DNA from: Capitella teleta | Lineage: Eukaryota > Annelida > Polychaeta > Capitellidae | Reading direction: 5' to 3' | Assembly: GCA_000328365.1 (NCBI GenBank) | Contig: KB292835.1 | Coordinates: 345,385-409,384, forward strand | Length of the DNA: 64,000 bases | Shown: positions 11,626 through 23,265 of the stretch, one piece after another | How the letters are laid out: every line of letters begins with the position of its first letter | Position numbering within the stretch: position 1 is the stretch's first letter | The notes under the pieces: generated by a model | The model's input: the letters and a program-made list of their open reading frames with translations, nothing else | Database searches by the model: none | What the model was told of the DNA's origin: nothing | Position numbers and translations under genes: made by a program

Positions 11626-13818
11626 ATGAGTTTTCGTGAAGCAATGAAGATCAACCGGAAGTTGCTCCCTGTGAAGGGCACCTACTTCTGCGTTCTGGGT
11701 GGTAAGTGCCTCCTACTCCCATCACTCTCTTCACTCCCTTTGCCCTTGCAGGTGTGGCCTCTCTGCTTCCTTACCTGGGCGTCTACATGAAGCAGATTGG
11801 GTTGTCAGCTGCTGAATCAGCCATCATCTACGGCACGATGCCTTTCCTGGGGGCATTCATGCGCATGCTTGTTGGAGGCATAGCGGACAAACTGCAGAAG
11901 CACCAGGTGGCGCTGCTCATCTGCTGCTTGCTCTCTGGCGTCTTTCACGGCTTCCTCCTCCTCGTACCCAGTCGTGCTGCCCCTGCTAATGTCATTGACC
12001 TCTCTCTGTCCTGCACCCCGTCGTCTGTCGCAGTCTCCCTCGATGTCTGTCTGGCTGGAAGCTGTCTCAACACTGATCTGTTTGGTAACGCTAGCTGTGA
12101 CGTCACATGCTGTCCTGCTCAGCACCTCTGCTTTGGCGACCTCTGCCTGAGCAACTCCTCCAGTCAGCTGTGTGAAACGTTCCATGTATCGCGACTTGTT
12201 AAAGATTCCTTCTCCTATGGTGATCACAATGAGTCCTGTGTGTCGTATGTTCCCTCTGAGAGTATACGCTATGGAGAGCAGGTCTACAGCTCCCTCGGAT
12301 GCTCCAGTGAAATCAATGCCCAGTGTTCTGTCAGTTGTGACGAGGTGATTCCTTGTGTTGAAGTGCCGCCAACGGAGAAGTATGAGCGCACTTTCTGGAT
12401 GTTCTTCATCGTCTGTCTCATCGGACAAATGTTCTTTGCTCCTATTTTTTCCCTGGTCGACGCGATGACCTATGATTTCTTGGGGGCCGAATACGAGAAG
12501 TGGGGTCTGCAACGCTTGTGGGGCACCGTTGGATTCGGTGCGTTTGCCGTTGCTTGCGGCCTCATCATGGACGTCTACAACACTGGCACCGAAGGCAAGG
12601 ACTACACGTTCTCCTTCATTGCATTCGCCGTGCTCAATATCCTTGCCAGTGCTCTGGTTTTCCTTTACAAAATCTCGAGTAACTTCCAGTGCAAGCAGAT
12701 CTTCAAGAACATGGGCGCGCTGATGCGGAACGTGAATGTGCTGCTGTTGATGCTGGCCATGTTCATCTTTGGCAGCTACACCGGTCTGATTGAAGTCTTC
12801 CTCTTCTGGCATCTGAGCATGATTGGAGGAACTCAGCTGCTCAACGGCCTCTGCATCCTGGTCAACTGCATCCCTGAGGCTTTTGTTCTGATCTTTGCTG
12901 GAAGCATCATTCAGAAGATAGGTCATGTGACCTGTCTGCACATCGCTATGCTTGCGTATGGCGTGCGCTTGTTGGCCTACTCCCTGCTGTCTGAGCCGTG
13001 GTGGGTGCTCAGCATTGAGCCCCTGCAGGCCGTCTGCTTTGGATTGATGTACGCAGCCGCCTCATCCTACGCCAACATGATCACGCCACAAGGCATGAGT
13101 GGCACCGTGCAGGGCATCATTGGTGCCCTCTATTTTGGAGCAGGTTGGTATCTCTTCTTTTTTTTTCTTTTTTTTTTTTCGGGTCATGTAATTTTGGATT
13201 GTTTTCCTTTGTGAGATAACGCGTTCTATGAATTTTCTTATCATTTCACTTATGATAAGGTAGTTATGTAACTTGTATTTGGAGATAAAATAAGAATGAC
13301 TGAAACCTTATCGGTTATCAATATGTATGGATGAGTTCAACTTGACATTAAAAAACACTGAAGTGATTGTTGCTTTGCAGGCAAGGGGTTTGGCAGTGTG
13401 GTTGGTGGAATCATCTTTGAGAACTTTGGCGCTGTCATAACCTTCCGCGCATACGGCATCTCAGCTTTCATCTTCTTTGTGGCATTTGTGCTGATTCATC
13501 GGTTTGTGATCGTCCCGCGTCAAAAAGACGAAGAGAGCAAAAAAGGTGTGTCTCATCATCACGCTAATCAATGTTTTAATTCTTTGAAAGGTAAATATTG
13601 CAGAATATGGTGGTCACGAATAAACTGAACTTCCTCTGACCCCTTTTATTGCATTCTAAAAAATCTGATCTTGATCAGTCACTTATTGTTTATATTTTTG
13701 TCTTATTTTATTAATTTTTTTTCCCTTTTCAGATGCTGAATCTGATTCCTTGCACAAGGAGCAAGAAATAGGAATGTTGGAGAAAGAGAATGTGAGAGAG
13801 GACGCGGTTGTAGCATAG
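11626..13818 (+). CDS. MFSD6: MFSD6-like major facilitator transporter, copy A
   Basis: Polytopic transporter of the MFS_1-like/MFSD6 family; the substrate is not known from sequence. Exons 11626-11701, 11752-13143, 13381-13545 and 13733-13818 join in phase to give 572 residues, near the length of MFSD6L. The N-terminal family signature is clear: INRKLLPVKGTYFCVLGG, then LLPYLGVYMKQIGLS, YGTMPFLGAFMR and GGIADKLQKHQ. A cysteine-rich loop at about 12000-12370 (many Cys and N-X-S/T sites) sits between the first and later helices, probably extracellular. The C-terminal tail is short and charged. An adjacent tandem paralogue shares its exon structure. Antisense reading frames over exon 2 are artefacts. 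Confidence 0.9.
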
Positions 13819-14828
13819 GTTATTTAAGTTTGTGTTTCTCTTATTTGCTGCCATTCATTATGAAATGAGAACTCCATTTTCATAAATATTCATATTCATG
13901 CTAGGAACATTTCTGTCTCATATGCAATGTATCACTGGTGTATCATTAGATCAATTTTGCAAATGGGATCTCTCTCCTTCAACTTCACTCAGTGATTCAA
14001 GTATAATGACTTGTGTGTTTTATGGTAGCAACATTCCCTGTAGATTTCTGTCCATCCCATATTCAGTCTACTAAAGGCAAGCGACCATTTTGATTGCATT
14101 CATTTGGATTCTACATTTTTTTAGTATGTATTATTTGTTTTTTTTTTTGTTTTTTTGGGGGGTTAAATTCTCCACAATATCTTGAACAAATATCATGACT
14201 GATCATTTGCTTATTCAATGACTGCTACAATGTTGACATTTTGACGTAATATATATCACCGATCTCTGCCTTTAAAGTTAAAAACGAAAGGAATTCTGGG
14301 ATTGCTCAGTTTTTCTCTCTGCAGTGGGATTAATACAATTTTTGTAAATCATTGCTATCATCTGATCTCACTCATTGTTAATTCATAAATAATTATGAAT
14401 TGTGCCAATTTACTAGAAATCATAAGTCATTGAGTGCCAAAGACATTTATTGACCTCCATTTTGGGAATTGTTGGAAAAAACAATCTTCTGCACTGAATT
14501 TGTGGATGTGATTAATTTCCATGGGAACGAGTGGAGGGAATATGGTTTACCTGTAATTGAGTCAGACATTAAACACAAATCAAAATATCAGAGAATTAAT
14601 CATAAAATGTTGACATTTTTGTATATTTATGTATATTTGTGTTTGTTCATCGGCCAGTTGATTAAATTTGCTGGAATGATATGATTTTAATTCAAAACAA
14701 AAATTATTATCTATTTTCTTGCTGTTTTTTTTTTCTTCATTATATTGGTAGCATATTGCTGTACCAAAATGTTTTCATAAATTTTTATCTCCTCATTTAA
14801 TTGTTGGGTACAGTGTATGTACTATAAT
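13819..14828. other. 3' UTR and spacer of the first MFSD6-like gene
   Basis: AT-rich with T-runs near 14140 and 14725. No gene seen. It ends in the ACTATAAT target duplication (14821-14828) of the hAT-type element. Confidence 0.5.
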
Positions 14829-15356
14829 TAGTGATGGGCGAATATTGAATTTGTCCGAAAAGCCGAAGCTTCGAACAATATATATTCGTTGAAGCCGAAT
14901 ATATACCCACTCCATTGCAGTAATATCTTCGATCGTTACTTCGGCTAGTACGATCAACCAATTTGCACCCCTTCAGGAGGTTGACCAATCAAGAGCATCT
15001 CGACGTATGATTGGTCAGGTTTTGTCAAGTGCTATGATGCCCTGCCTTCTTTTAAGCCAATAAGTTTAACGAAATTTTCAAAGGTGAACCACGCGGTACT
15101 CGCATGATAAAGCCCTGAGCCCCTCAGCAAACTAAATCACGAATAAGGAGTTGATCAGTTGATTTAAGGTTTGCTCTGTTGATTCTCATCCATTGTTATG
15201 CATTCAAACGTTTAATTAAGTAAATTACGGAGTTTAACTCAGGAGAAAAAAATATTTTGATATTCGGATTCGTTTCAATCTTTTTGTTCGAAGCCGAAGC
15301 TTTGGAAAATAACCACTATTCGTAGAAGTCCGAAGCCGAAGCTTCGCCCATCACTA
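14829..15356. mobile_element. non-autonomous hAT-type MITE with target-site duplication
   Basis: 528 bp, beginning TAGTGATGGGCGAA and ending with its exact complement TTCGCCCATCACTA. It is flanked by identical 8-bp duplications ACTATAAT (14821-14828 and 15357-15364); 8 bp is the hAT size. The ends contain further self-complementary GAAGCCGAAGCTTCG motifs. It has no coding capacity. Intact terminal repeats and an exact duplication suggest a fairly young insertion. Confidence 0.85.
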
Positions 15357-15364
15357 ACTATAAT

Positions 15365-15958
15365 AGAACCACTTCTGTTTTTCCAGAAGCACTTCTCATT
15401 CAGGGACCATGTTAATATTGCGTTGCACTTAGTTTTGCATATTGTTTTGATAACATCTATGTAGAGAAATTAGTAGAATGGTTGTAGGTTGATTCCAATG
15501 ATTGTTGTGTGAATTTTTATTTGTACACGAGCGTGTGAAGAAATAAAAGACTAAAATTTGCCGCCCATATTATTTGTTATCCATTCTTAGAACCATGTCT
15601 TTCATTGGTTCGAAGTGAGGACAAAAATATCTTCATGCTGAATACAAGTAAATATTATTATGAATGCGGAAGCCCTACTAGTACTGGTTAGTATCTGGCT
15701 CACTCGTGCACACGTGTGTGCTGTGCAGTCTGATTAAAAGTCTACACTTATGTACTTTGTTCTGTTTAACGATGAAATCAAAGGAAAAATGTGCCACTTC
15801 ATGCAGCACCTTCATTTAAAGAGCTTCACTTATATCTTCAAGTTCAGTTATTATGGCTAGCAATTAAACACATCGAACATGAGGCAACACAATTCTGTAT
15901 AGGTTATATTTCAATGTCTTGGCTATTCTTATTTCAAAGCAAAAATGGGGATTTTACA
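15365..15958. other. spacer upstream of the second MFSD6-like gene
   Basis: A polyadenylation-like AATAAA occurs at about 15541. The initiating exon of the second MFSD6-like gene should lie here or upstream, but I could not identify it. No other feature seen. Confidence 0.4.
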
Positions 15959-18442
15959 GAAACTAAAAATCAACACCAAATTGCTACCTGTGAAGATTAC
16001 GTATTTCTTTGTGTTGGGAGGTGAGAATGTTATGTTATGCGTTTCATTATTCTGTAAAGATTATATTATAAATTAATGGGCCCGCTGCACGTCGTATTAC
16101 ATTTCCATTTATGCAGGTCATCACTTTATCGCATCCTGTGGGTGTTTCATTTATCGCGGTAATTATGCTGGGCTCATGTCTGCCATTCTGCGCCTCAGTA
16201 ATTAGGTTTGCCTACACGTATCTAATTTTTATGATTTGTGGAATAGTGGATTCTGAAATGAGGTAGGTGCGGGTGAGGAGGTCAGTTGAGCCCTTTTTGC
16301 ATTTGTATATGGAACGATGTTGCACGACACCTGCACCTCATGTGCTAGCACATGGTCGATACAACATTTGAACGAAGTTCGCACGTAAACCTTTAACTAC
16401 ATATACGAGTACATGTATATTGATATTTCATGTATACAGGTATCAGTTTTTATCGATACTCTTTGAGGTGTGATAACCCGGCCGAAGAGGCATCTGAGAA
16501 CTGAGCAAATGATATGCGTTTACATTATACATAATCATGCATGCAGTTGACCGTTGTTGAATACGTTTCTTTCTCCACAGCGGTGGCCAGCCTGCTTCCC
16601 TACCTGGCTGTTTACATGAAGCAGCTCGGTCTGTCACCGTCTGAAACGGCCATCATTTACGGCACAATGCCCTTCATCGGGGCATTTGTCAGAGCTTTGG
16701 TTGGCGCTTTGGCTGATAAACTACAGAAGCACAAACTGATTCTGATGTTGTGCTGCTTGCTGACGGGAGTTCTTCATGGCTGCTTGTTGTTGGTGCCCAA
16801 CAGAAGGACAATCGACATCGTAGACGTCGATGTTCTGTGTGGATTTCAACCAGAGATAATTGACTGCACTGGGGTATTTAACAATGGAAGCGCACTATGC
16901 TGTGAAGGTGTATGTCTCACCGAACAATGCTTCGAAGAAGTGACTTGCATGGACGTTGCTGTAGAGGCAAGACAAAACCACAGTTGCTGGATTAATGACG
17001 TAGTTGGCGTGGTGTACGATGGAAAAGAGTATGATGGTTTCAACTGCACAACTGGGGCCCAATGCTCGGTCCGATCTCAGAGAGAGGTGATCAAATTCGA
17101 TGAGACTTTCTGGATGTTCTTCTGGGTCTGTCTCGCCGGTCAAATGTTCTTCGCTCCAGTCTTCTCCTTGGTCGATGCCATCACCTATGATTACATCTCA
17201 GATGATTATGGCAAATGGGGCGTCCAGCGTATGTGGGGAACTGTAGGATTTGCGGCTTTTGGCTTGATATCGGGATTAAGCATGGATATGTTCAGATCCT
17301 CTGCTTACACCAATGACAAAGATTATACTCTGGCGTTTCTTCTCTACGCCATTCTGAACATTTTAGCCAGTATTACTGTCTGTACCTATAATATCTCAAG
17401 CAGTATTTCCTCTCAGCAAATCTTCAGAAACATCTGCTCGGTCCTAAGCAACATCGAATTACTTTTCCTCGTCGTCGAAGTCTTCGTTTGCGGCATTTAT
17501 GTTGGGCTGCTCGAGACTTTCTTGTATTGGCATCTTAGTACTCTGGGTGCTCCTTTAATACTGAATGGATTGTGCATGGCTGTCAATGTCCTGCCTGAGA
17601 TCCTGCTTCTCTTCTTCGCTGGGAAAATCATTAAGAGAATTGGGCACCTGCACTGCTTGCACATTTCAATGATCGCATATGCTGCCCGATTCTTGGCTTT
17701 GTCTTTCTTGAGAAATCCCTGGTTTGTTTTGCTCATTGAGCCACTGCAAGCCCTGTGTTTTTCCTTGATGTACGCATCAGCCTCTTCGTACGCTAGCCTG
17801 CTCACACCTCCAGGTCTAAGTGGAACTGTTCAGGGCCTCATTGGAGCTGTGTACTTCGGTACAGGTACGTCATTGCTCTTCTCAAATGCTAAAACAAGTG
17901 ACACATTTTCTTCAGGTAAAGGCGTAGGCAGTATAGTCGGAGGGGTCATCTTTGAGAAGTATCAAGCTGTGGTTACATTCCAAGCTTACTCAGTTTCAGC
18001 CTTCGCCTGGCTTCTCTTCTCTGCTCTGGTTGACGCATTTGTCATCCGTCCCAGAAAGAAACGCAGAGAATTGGAAGAACGGAATAAAGGTGAGAGGGTT
18101 AAACATATATTCTTTCCCGGGGCAAAAAGGCTGAAATTAAACTCATGAGGCAACATGTTCAGTAACCTTGAATGCAATACTGCAAATGTCACCAATTAAT
18201 ATAGCAAGCATCAAGATAAGTCATAGCTGTGTGTCCGATCTAAAGTTCACATGTTTGGAGCTCGTCTAGGACTTTTTGAGCATATTCCACACAAAAAAAA
18301 AAAATAAAATAAAAAAAATAAAAAAATAAAAAACCCAGAAAAAACAAAAAAACAAAAACCAAACCAAACATTATTTTCAGATGAGGAGTTGGAAGAGAAA
18401 GAAAAGGGGAGAATGCTGTCCTCCGGAGATGGCGAACAATAA
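15959..18442 (+). CDS. MFSD6: MFSD6-like major facilitator transporter, copy B (start exon unresolved)
   Basis: Tandem paralogue of the gene at 11.6 kb. Exons: about 15959-16020 (coding LKINTKLLPVKITYFFVLG), 16581-17864, 17916-18089 and 18381-18442. Intron positions and phases match copy A at all three junctions. Family motifs recur: LLPYLAVYMKQLGLSPSE, IIYGTMPFIGAFVRA and ADKLQKHK. The cysteine-rich loop is shorter than in copy A. The reading frame of the first exon has no in-frame Met after the acceptor TTTTACAG at 15951-15958, so a short upstream coding exon is needed. The 51-bp third intron (17865-17915) is a multiple of three without a stop, so its retention would insert 17 residues. Confidence 0.85.
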
Positions 18443-19090
18443 TGTTGATTTTCTCGTTATCTTTTTGCCATCTTGGCAAGCGTGTGAGTGCAAACAAGCA
18501 CTGTATATAGTTTGTCTCTTCTTCCTGTGCCATTCTTTAGTTTTATTTGTTGATTCATTTCATTTGCATATGGCTTAAATTTACTAGTATATAAGTGAAT
18601 AAATGGTTACAATATGCACATTTTGATATTACAAAAGAAAATGCAGCCTGGATATTAATATATACTGGGTGGCTCAAATGTGGTCCATCTTCCTAAATTA
18701 CCAGTAAGTTAAATTTCAGGATTTTTTTGTTTTAATCAAAAAAGTATTCTCAAGTTTCTTGATTTGCTAAATCTATTCAAAAATGATATTCAACTAAATA
18801 ATACCTACTCTGTGCAAAGTTATGAGGTTCTCTAATAGTGTGAAGAGATACGGACCTTTGGATGAATTTCCCCATTGGAGGTATATGTAGATAACACAAT
18901 TTCTAGGTGGCTTTGTGTATATGTATTGCAAGTAGAGAAAATACACAAGAACATAAAATAAATAAAAACAAATATTTAATAAATTAAATTAAACAGTAAC
19001 AAAACGAATTTCAAATTACAAAAACATGAATACTGAAGAGTAATATTAGGCATTCAATTTGGTCATACATAATTCAGACTTAATTTGTGA
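18443..19090. other. convergent intergenic spacer
   Basis: AT-rich 3' region between the second MFSD6-like gene and the minus-strand gene at 19.1 kb. I see no gene or repeat structure. Confidence 0.5.
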
Positions 19091-21416
19091 TCAGAAGATA
19101 ACATCATCGTCAAATAGTGAATGGAAGTTGCTCTCCGTTTCAGTCTGGCTGCTTGCAAGTAACCTGAAAAATAGACCCCAGTTTATCTTCAGATTATTTG
19201 GAAACTGATCAATTTACATAGACTGAAATTGAGTTGTAAAATTACCGTCTTCCAGGAGTCATAGCTTCTGGAGGTAAATCCTGGAACATTTCAACCAGAT
19301 CTGAACTCAAAGGGGGTGAGTTATCCTGCTAAAAAGTTTCAATTTGTTTAAAATTTTCTTGTATGAAATCTAAAAATTTGAATGTGATTTTTATTCAATA
19401 GTAAATGTCTGACCTCGGTGACCTCAGTGTTGGGTGATTTGGGAAGAAAAGATGTTTCATTCAATGCTGTCAATAACTCCTGTTCCCTGAGTAGAAATAA
19501 ATCAAATAAATCAGTGTCAAGGTTATGGATTCCAAATTCAAAGATCCTACTTATTAACAATTCCATCTTTATTCTTTGGTTGTTTCTTCCGTGTGATTTT
19601 CTTAGATACTTCATCATTGAGGGGAGATCGATTTGATCTAAGTGAATATCGCCCTTTTTTTATTGACCTTGGAGTAGCTGGCAGAGAAGGGTCTTCATTG
19701 TCCAAATCATATGGATCCAAGTCATGATTCATCCATTGAATGACTTTAGACGAGGGTGATTGACTGCTGAGTTCAGCAATTTTGCCTTTTTTTGGAGATT
19801 TTTTAATCATTTCCCATTCATCATCAGCGGTTTCTGATTTCCTCCCTTGAATATTCTGATGTAACACATCAAGTTGCTGCATGCGATCCTCATCACTGTC
19901 ATACTCTGCATTCTGCCTCGTGTCCGCTACAAAATCATAGACATCGGACACTCTGGCATCCTTGTTTACGCTCTCTGAAGAGCTGTTTTGCGGAGTGAAG
20001 AAGTAACGATCGGTTTCTCCAAAACTCACTCTCCCTGTCTTGTTGTTAGTCGATTTACTGCAAATTATGAGACAAAAACAAATTATGAGAAAATATTATA
20101 TTTTAAATTCATGAATATTTACAATTTTTCAAGGATGTAAACATGTACAACTCACTGGAAAGCCTTCAAAATGCCAGCCTGGGAAGATGTTGTCAGGTGT
20201 AAGATTTTTGGGGGAGTTTTTCTCAAAGCAATCTTTGATCCTTTGGAATATGTTTGGGAGTTCCAGTCCCTCGCCGGGGAAAACAGGTTTGGAGATGGGA
20301 CTTTTGAGTCATTATCAAAGTTGTAGACCTTGACGAAGGAAATTAATTAAGATTCAAAATTTAATAAAGTATTCATCCATAGATATAAAGAAGAATTTTC
20401 TTTTTCTTTTGTGAATGCTCTTTTGAAATGATAAAAATAATGCAAGTGAAAGCTGACCTCTGTGGATGTCGTTCTGAACTGTGGAATTGAAGATTGAAAA
20501 GAAGCATCTCTGGAATAATTCAATAAAGAGTAATTTTAACTTATTATCTATATAATTATTAATTCTCTATCATACCCTTCTCTCTTTCTCCATTCCTTCC
20601 TGGCTCTTCCGCGAATTTGAGCGGGAGGCAGGAAGGGATATTTACTTCGAAAAATCGTCATGAATTGTGAGAAGCTAGCGTGGTCAGTGCGAGTCGTCCT
20701 GTTTGGAACTTTGAGCGATTTGGGCGTACCAGGCACACGATATGTACTGGGAGGCATCTGCGACACGAAACAGGTATTTAATTTAAACTTCATAAGCGCA
20801 ACCCTCAAGGTAAGTAATTAAATGGGTTGTCAGGAGTTCAACTCATTTTATAAGCTGATCTTGGACACGCTCATTGTAATTTATTGTTACACTAAAGCAG
20901 AGCACAAGGAGACAGTTTAGTTTCGATACAAGTCTAATAGGAGCAAATACTGAAGTAAGTATGTATTATGTAATCATCTGTAATGTAGCAAAATACTGAA
21001 GTAAAAATGTAAATTCAATAATTGACAAATGTCAATTCAAAGTAAAGTTGAATCTCCAACTTCCAAAATAAATAGATAATTAAGTAGTTTCGTCAATGGC
21101 GAAAGGACGAAACTAAACTTTCTAGAGCTATACAAGCTAACCAAACTCTCGACTGTTGACTATACTATTACTAGACAGTAGATTACATAGTAACATACTA
21201 CATAGGCCCTACTACATATAGTGAATAGTCTGAAGACAAGAAGAGTGGGAAACCAAAAATAAATTTGTATTGGCTCTACTATTGAGCTAAATTAGATTCA
21301 GTTGAAAATTATACCAATTTATATGTTATAGCACTGGTATAATTTGAAAATTGTGTCACTCTTACCTCGAGAGAATGAAAAGAAGTCGCAAATAACAGTC
21401 TTGAAGTTTCCACCAT
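19091..21416 (-). CDS. unrecognised nuclear-type protein with HMG-like N-terminus and an RVSF motif
   Basis: Eight exons in transcript order: 21416-21366, 20757-20576, 20509-20458, 20328-20156, 20057-19551, 19486-19414, 19325-19246 and 19163-19091. Every junction is GT-AG and in phase, giving 396 residues. Exon 1 starts at an ATG after GCCA; the acceptor immediately before a second in-frame ATG (20757) makes that an alternative start. Residues about 45-85 (FSQFMTIFRSKYPFLPP...IRGRARKEWRKRE) have the F..F...R..P...I......W spacing of an HMG box. Later come GRVSFGE, a PP1-docking-like RVxF motif, SP/TP sites, a basic KKITRKKQPKNK stretch and an acidic C-terminus. I cannot name the family; a chromatin or cell-cycle role is only a guess. 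Confidence 0.75.
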
Positions 21417-21779
21417 TGGCGGGAAAAGCACGTGTCATTACAATTTTCTATCGTCACGATTACGCGCGAATAAATGATTAATTTATTATTACATGTATGA
21501 CAGAATTTCAATGTATTTTTTTCTCCATCTTACTTTTATGGTTATAACATTTACAGCATATATTCAAGTACATCACCCATTCAAGGGTTTCTTCAATAAT
21601 AAGAAATTTCTCAATGACAATGTTACGAACTATTATTTTCTAATATCACCCAAGGAATCACAACGCCCTCGAGATCGTTATGATACGGAAGCGTCGAACT
21701 TGTTCTGACAATATCTGACGATTTGCGGTTGATTGAGTGGTTGTATTTTGTTATGTGTCCATGAAATTGTACATCAACG

Positions 21780-22601
21780 ATGGCTGATGTTGGAGATGAC
21801 GTCAGAATCCCTTCTGGTGAGCACACCCTGATAGTGACATCGGACTGAGCGATAATAAGTTGATTTCACTATTCAATATTCACTAATAGTAATACTAGTA
21901 GGCCTACTTCTAGCACAGATAAATCGGGCGAGGACCCCTGGGTCTCGCTGTAGTATGTCAGCTAGCCTACTTCATAGTTCGTTTTATCATGATTGATTGT
22001 CATCATGTGGTAATCATTTTGTTATAAGATTTCTTTATAATTTTCTATGCCTAATAATTATAAGAGTGTATAGATGTATTTGTATTGAAGCTCTAAACAT
22101 CCTGTTCGGCTGTTGTGGTTTTGCAGTCGAGTACTACGATGACAAGAAGGACCCTGACAACTATGTGTGTGTCGTAGTGGAAATCGAGGGCCTCAAAAAG
22201 AAAACATTCAAACCAGAAGCTGCTAACGCTGATGTCAAATTCAGCGTCACCGAAAGGTTGGTCAGAAAAAAAAAAAAAAAAAATAATAATAATACCAAAT
22301 TACTAATAGTAAACAACTTCTGGCACTTAATTCTTTATTGCAGATCATTCTCACTTGAAGTTGAGTTGAATCCTGGGGAGAAAAGCAAGAAGTTCTGTTA
22401 TGCCATCAAACAACTTCCTGATCCAATTCTAACTGGCCCTAAGGAGACCTTCTACAAGGCATGCACCCCACTCATCATTATTAATTTAATTATTTCTTCT
22501 TTTAGGTGAAGAGCAATGAAATTGTGCTGATGTTGAAGAAGGTGAAGCCTGCCTCCTGGTCTCGTCTCCTTTCAAGTGCTGGCCTCGAAACCGACTCATA
22601 A
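21780..22601 (+). CDS. small CS-domain (p23-like) protein, CACYBP-like
   Basis: Exons 21780-21816, 22127-22256, 22344-22458 and 22506-22601 encode 125 residues. The core (YVCVVVEIEGL, FSVTERSFSLEVEL, EIVLMLKKVKPASWSRLLS) follows the CS fold and most resembles the CS domain of CACYBP/SIP (compare its FTERSFDL and TVLILCRKK...RWDYL). The N-terminal Siah-binding and C-terminal SGS parts of CACYBP are absent, so it is a CS-only protein, likely a co-chaperone-type adaptor. The last intron (22459-22505) has no GT in the needed place and appears to use a GC donor (AAG|GCATGC) with an AG acceptor. Confidence 0.8.
21911..21964 (-). mobile_element. miniature TAGC...GCTA element, copy B, inside an intron
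   Basis: 54 bp, starting TAGCACAGATAAATC and ending TATGTCAGCTA, flanked by identical 9-bp repeats GCCTACTTC (21902-21910 and 21965-21973). The centre GCGAGGACCCC/GGGTCTCGC folds as a hairpin. It lies in intron 1 of the CS-domain gene, in reverse orientation relative to copy A. Confidence 0.65.
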
Positions 22602-22793
22602 AATATGCTGATTGTGAAACCCTTGTAATGTAATTAATACTGTAGTAATTAGTGCAATATCCATATTAGAAACCCTTCACCTCATTATGCATGTGTTCAA
22701 TATCTTTTTTATTTGAATAAATGAAGTATTAAATGAAGTATTATCTGTCCTCTGCTGTCCATGAAAGAAATAAAAATCAAATGACATTCTAAT

Positions 22794-22892
22794 TAGTGAT
22801 GGGCAAATATTGAACATGATTACAAATGAATGTAAGCTTCGGATAATAGCCAATACACGTTAAGATGAAGACTGAAGCTTCGGCCTTCACTA
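22794..22892 (+). mobile_element. short diverged relative of the hAT-type MITE
   Basis: Begins TAGTGATGGGCAAATATTG, like the 14.8-kb element, and ends GAAGCTTCGGCCTTCACTA, comparable to that element's GAAGCTTCGCCCATCACTA end. It is about 99 bp, so strongly internally deleted. No target duplication is recognisable. Confidence 0.55.
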
Positions 22893-23265
22893 CTCGTACT
22901 TCAACTTCAACAAAATGGGGCATGATTAGTAATTTCAGTATTCCTTATATTAATCCACACTCATGATAGAAGAAATCCTCCCCAAATGTGCATAGATTTA
23001 ATGATAAAACATGTGAAAAATACCAGAGTTTATTTCAGTAGAGATAAGTATACAACATGACCAAGTCCACAAAGCAGCGTTTGAATAAAACTACTCAGAA
23101 GATGACGCTGACATTTCTGTGCAGAACAAGATTGGAATATTGACAATGCTTCATGTCAGTCAGGAAAATCTGTTGCATTCCTCACAAAATATAATACATG
23201 ACAAAAAAAAGATTTCTAGATATTTGAGTAAAACAAAGGTGAATTAATTTGAGGCCGATTGAGGC

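Noticed and set aside
11817-12941. Long minus-strand open frame opposite the first MFSD6-like gene
   Set aside because: It lies entirely over a convincing transporter exon, has no family resemblance, and ends inside that exon's domain; a codon-usage shadow.
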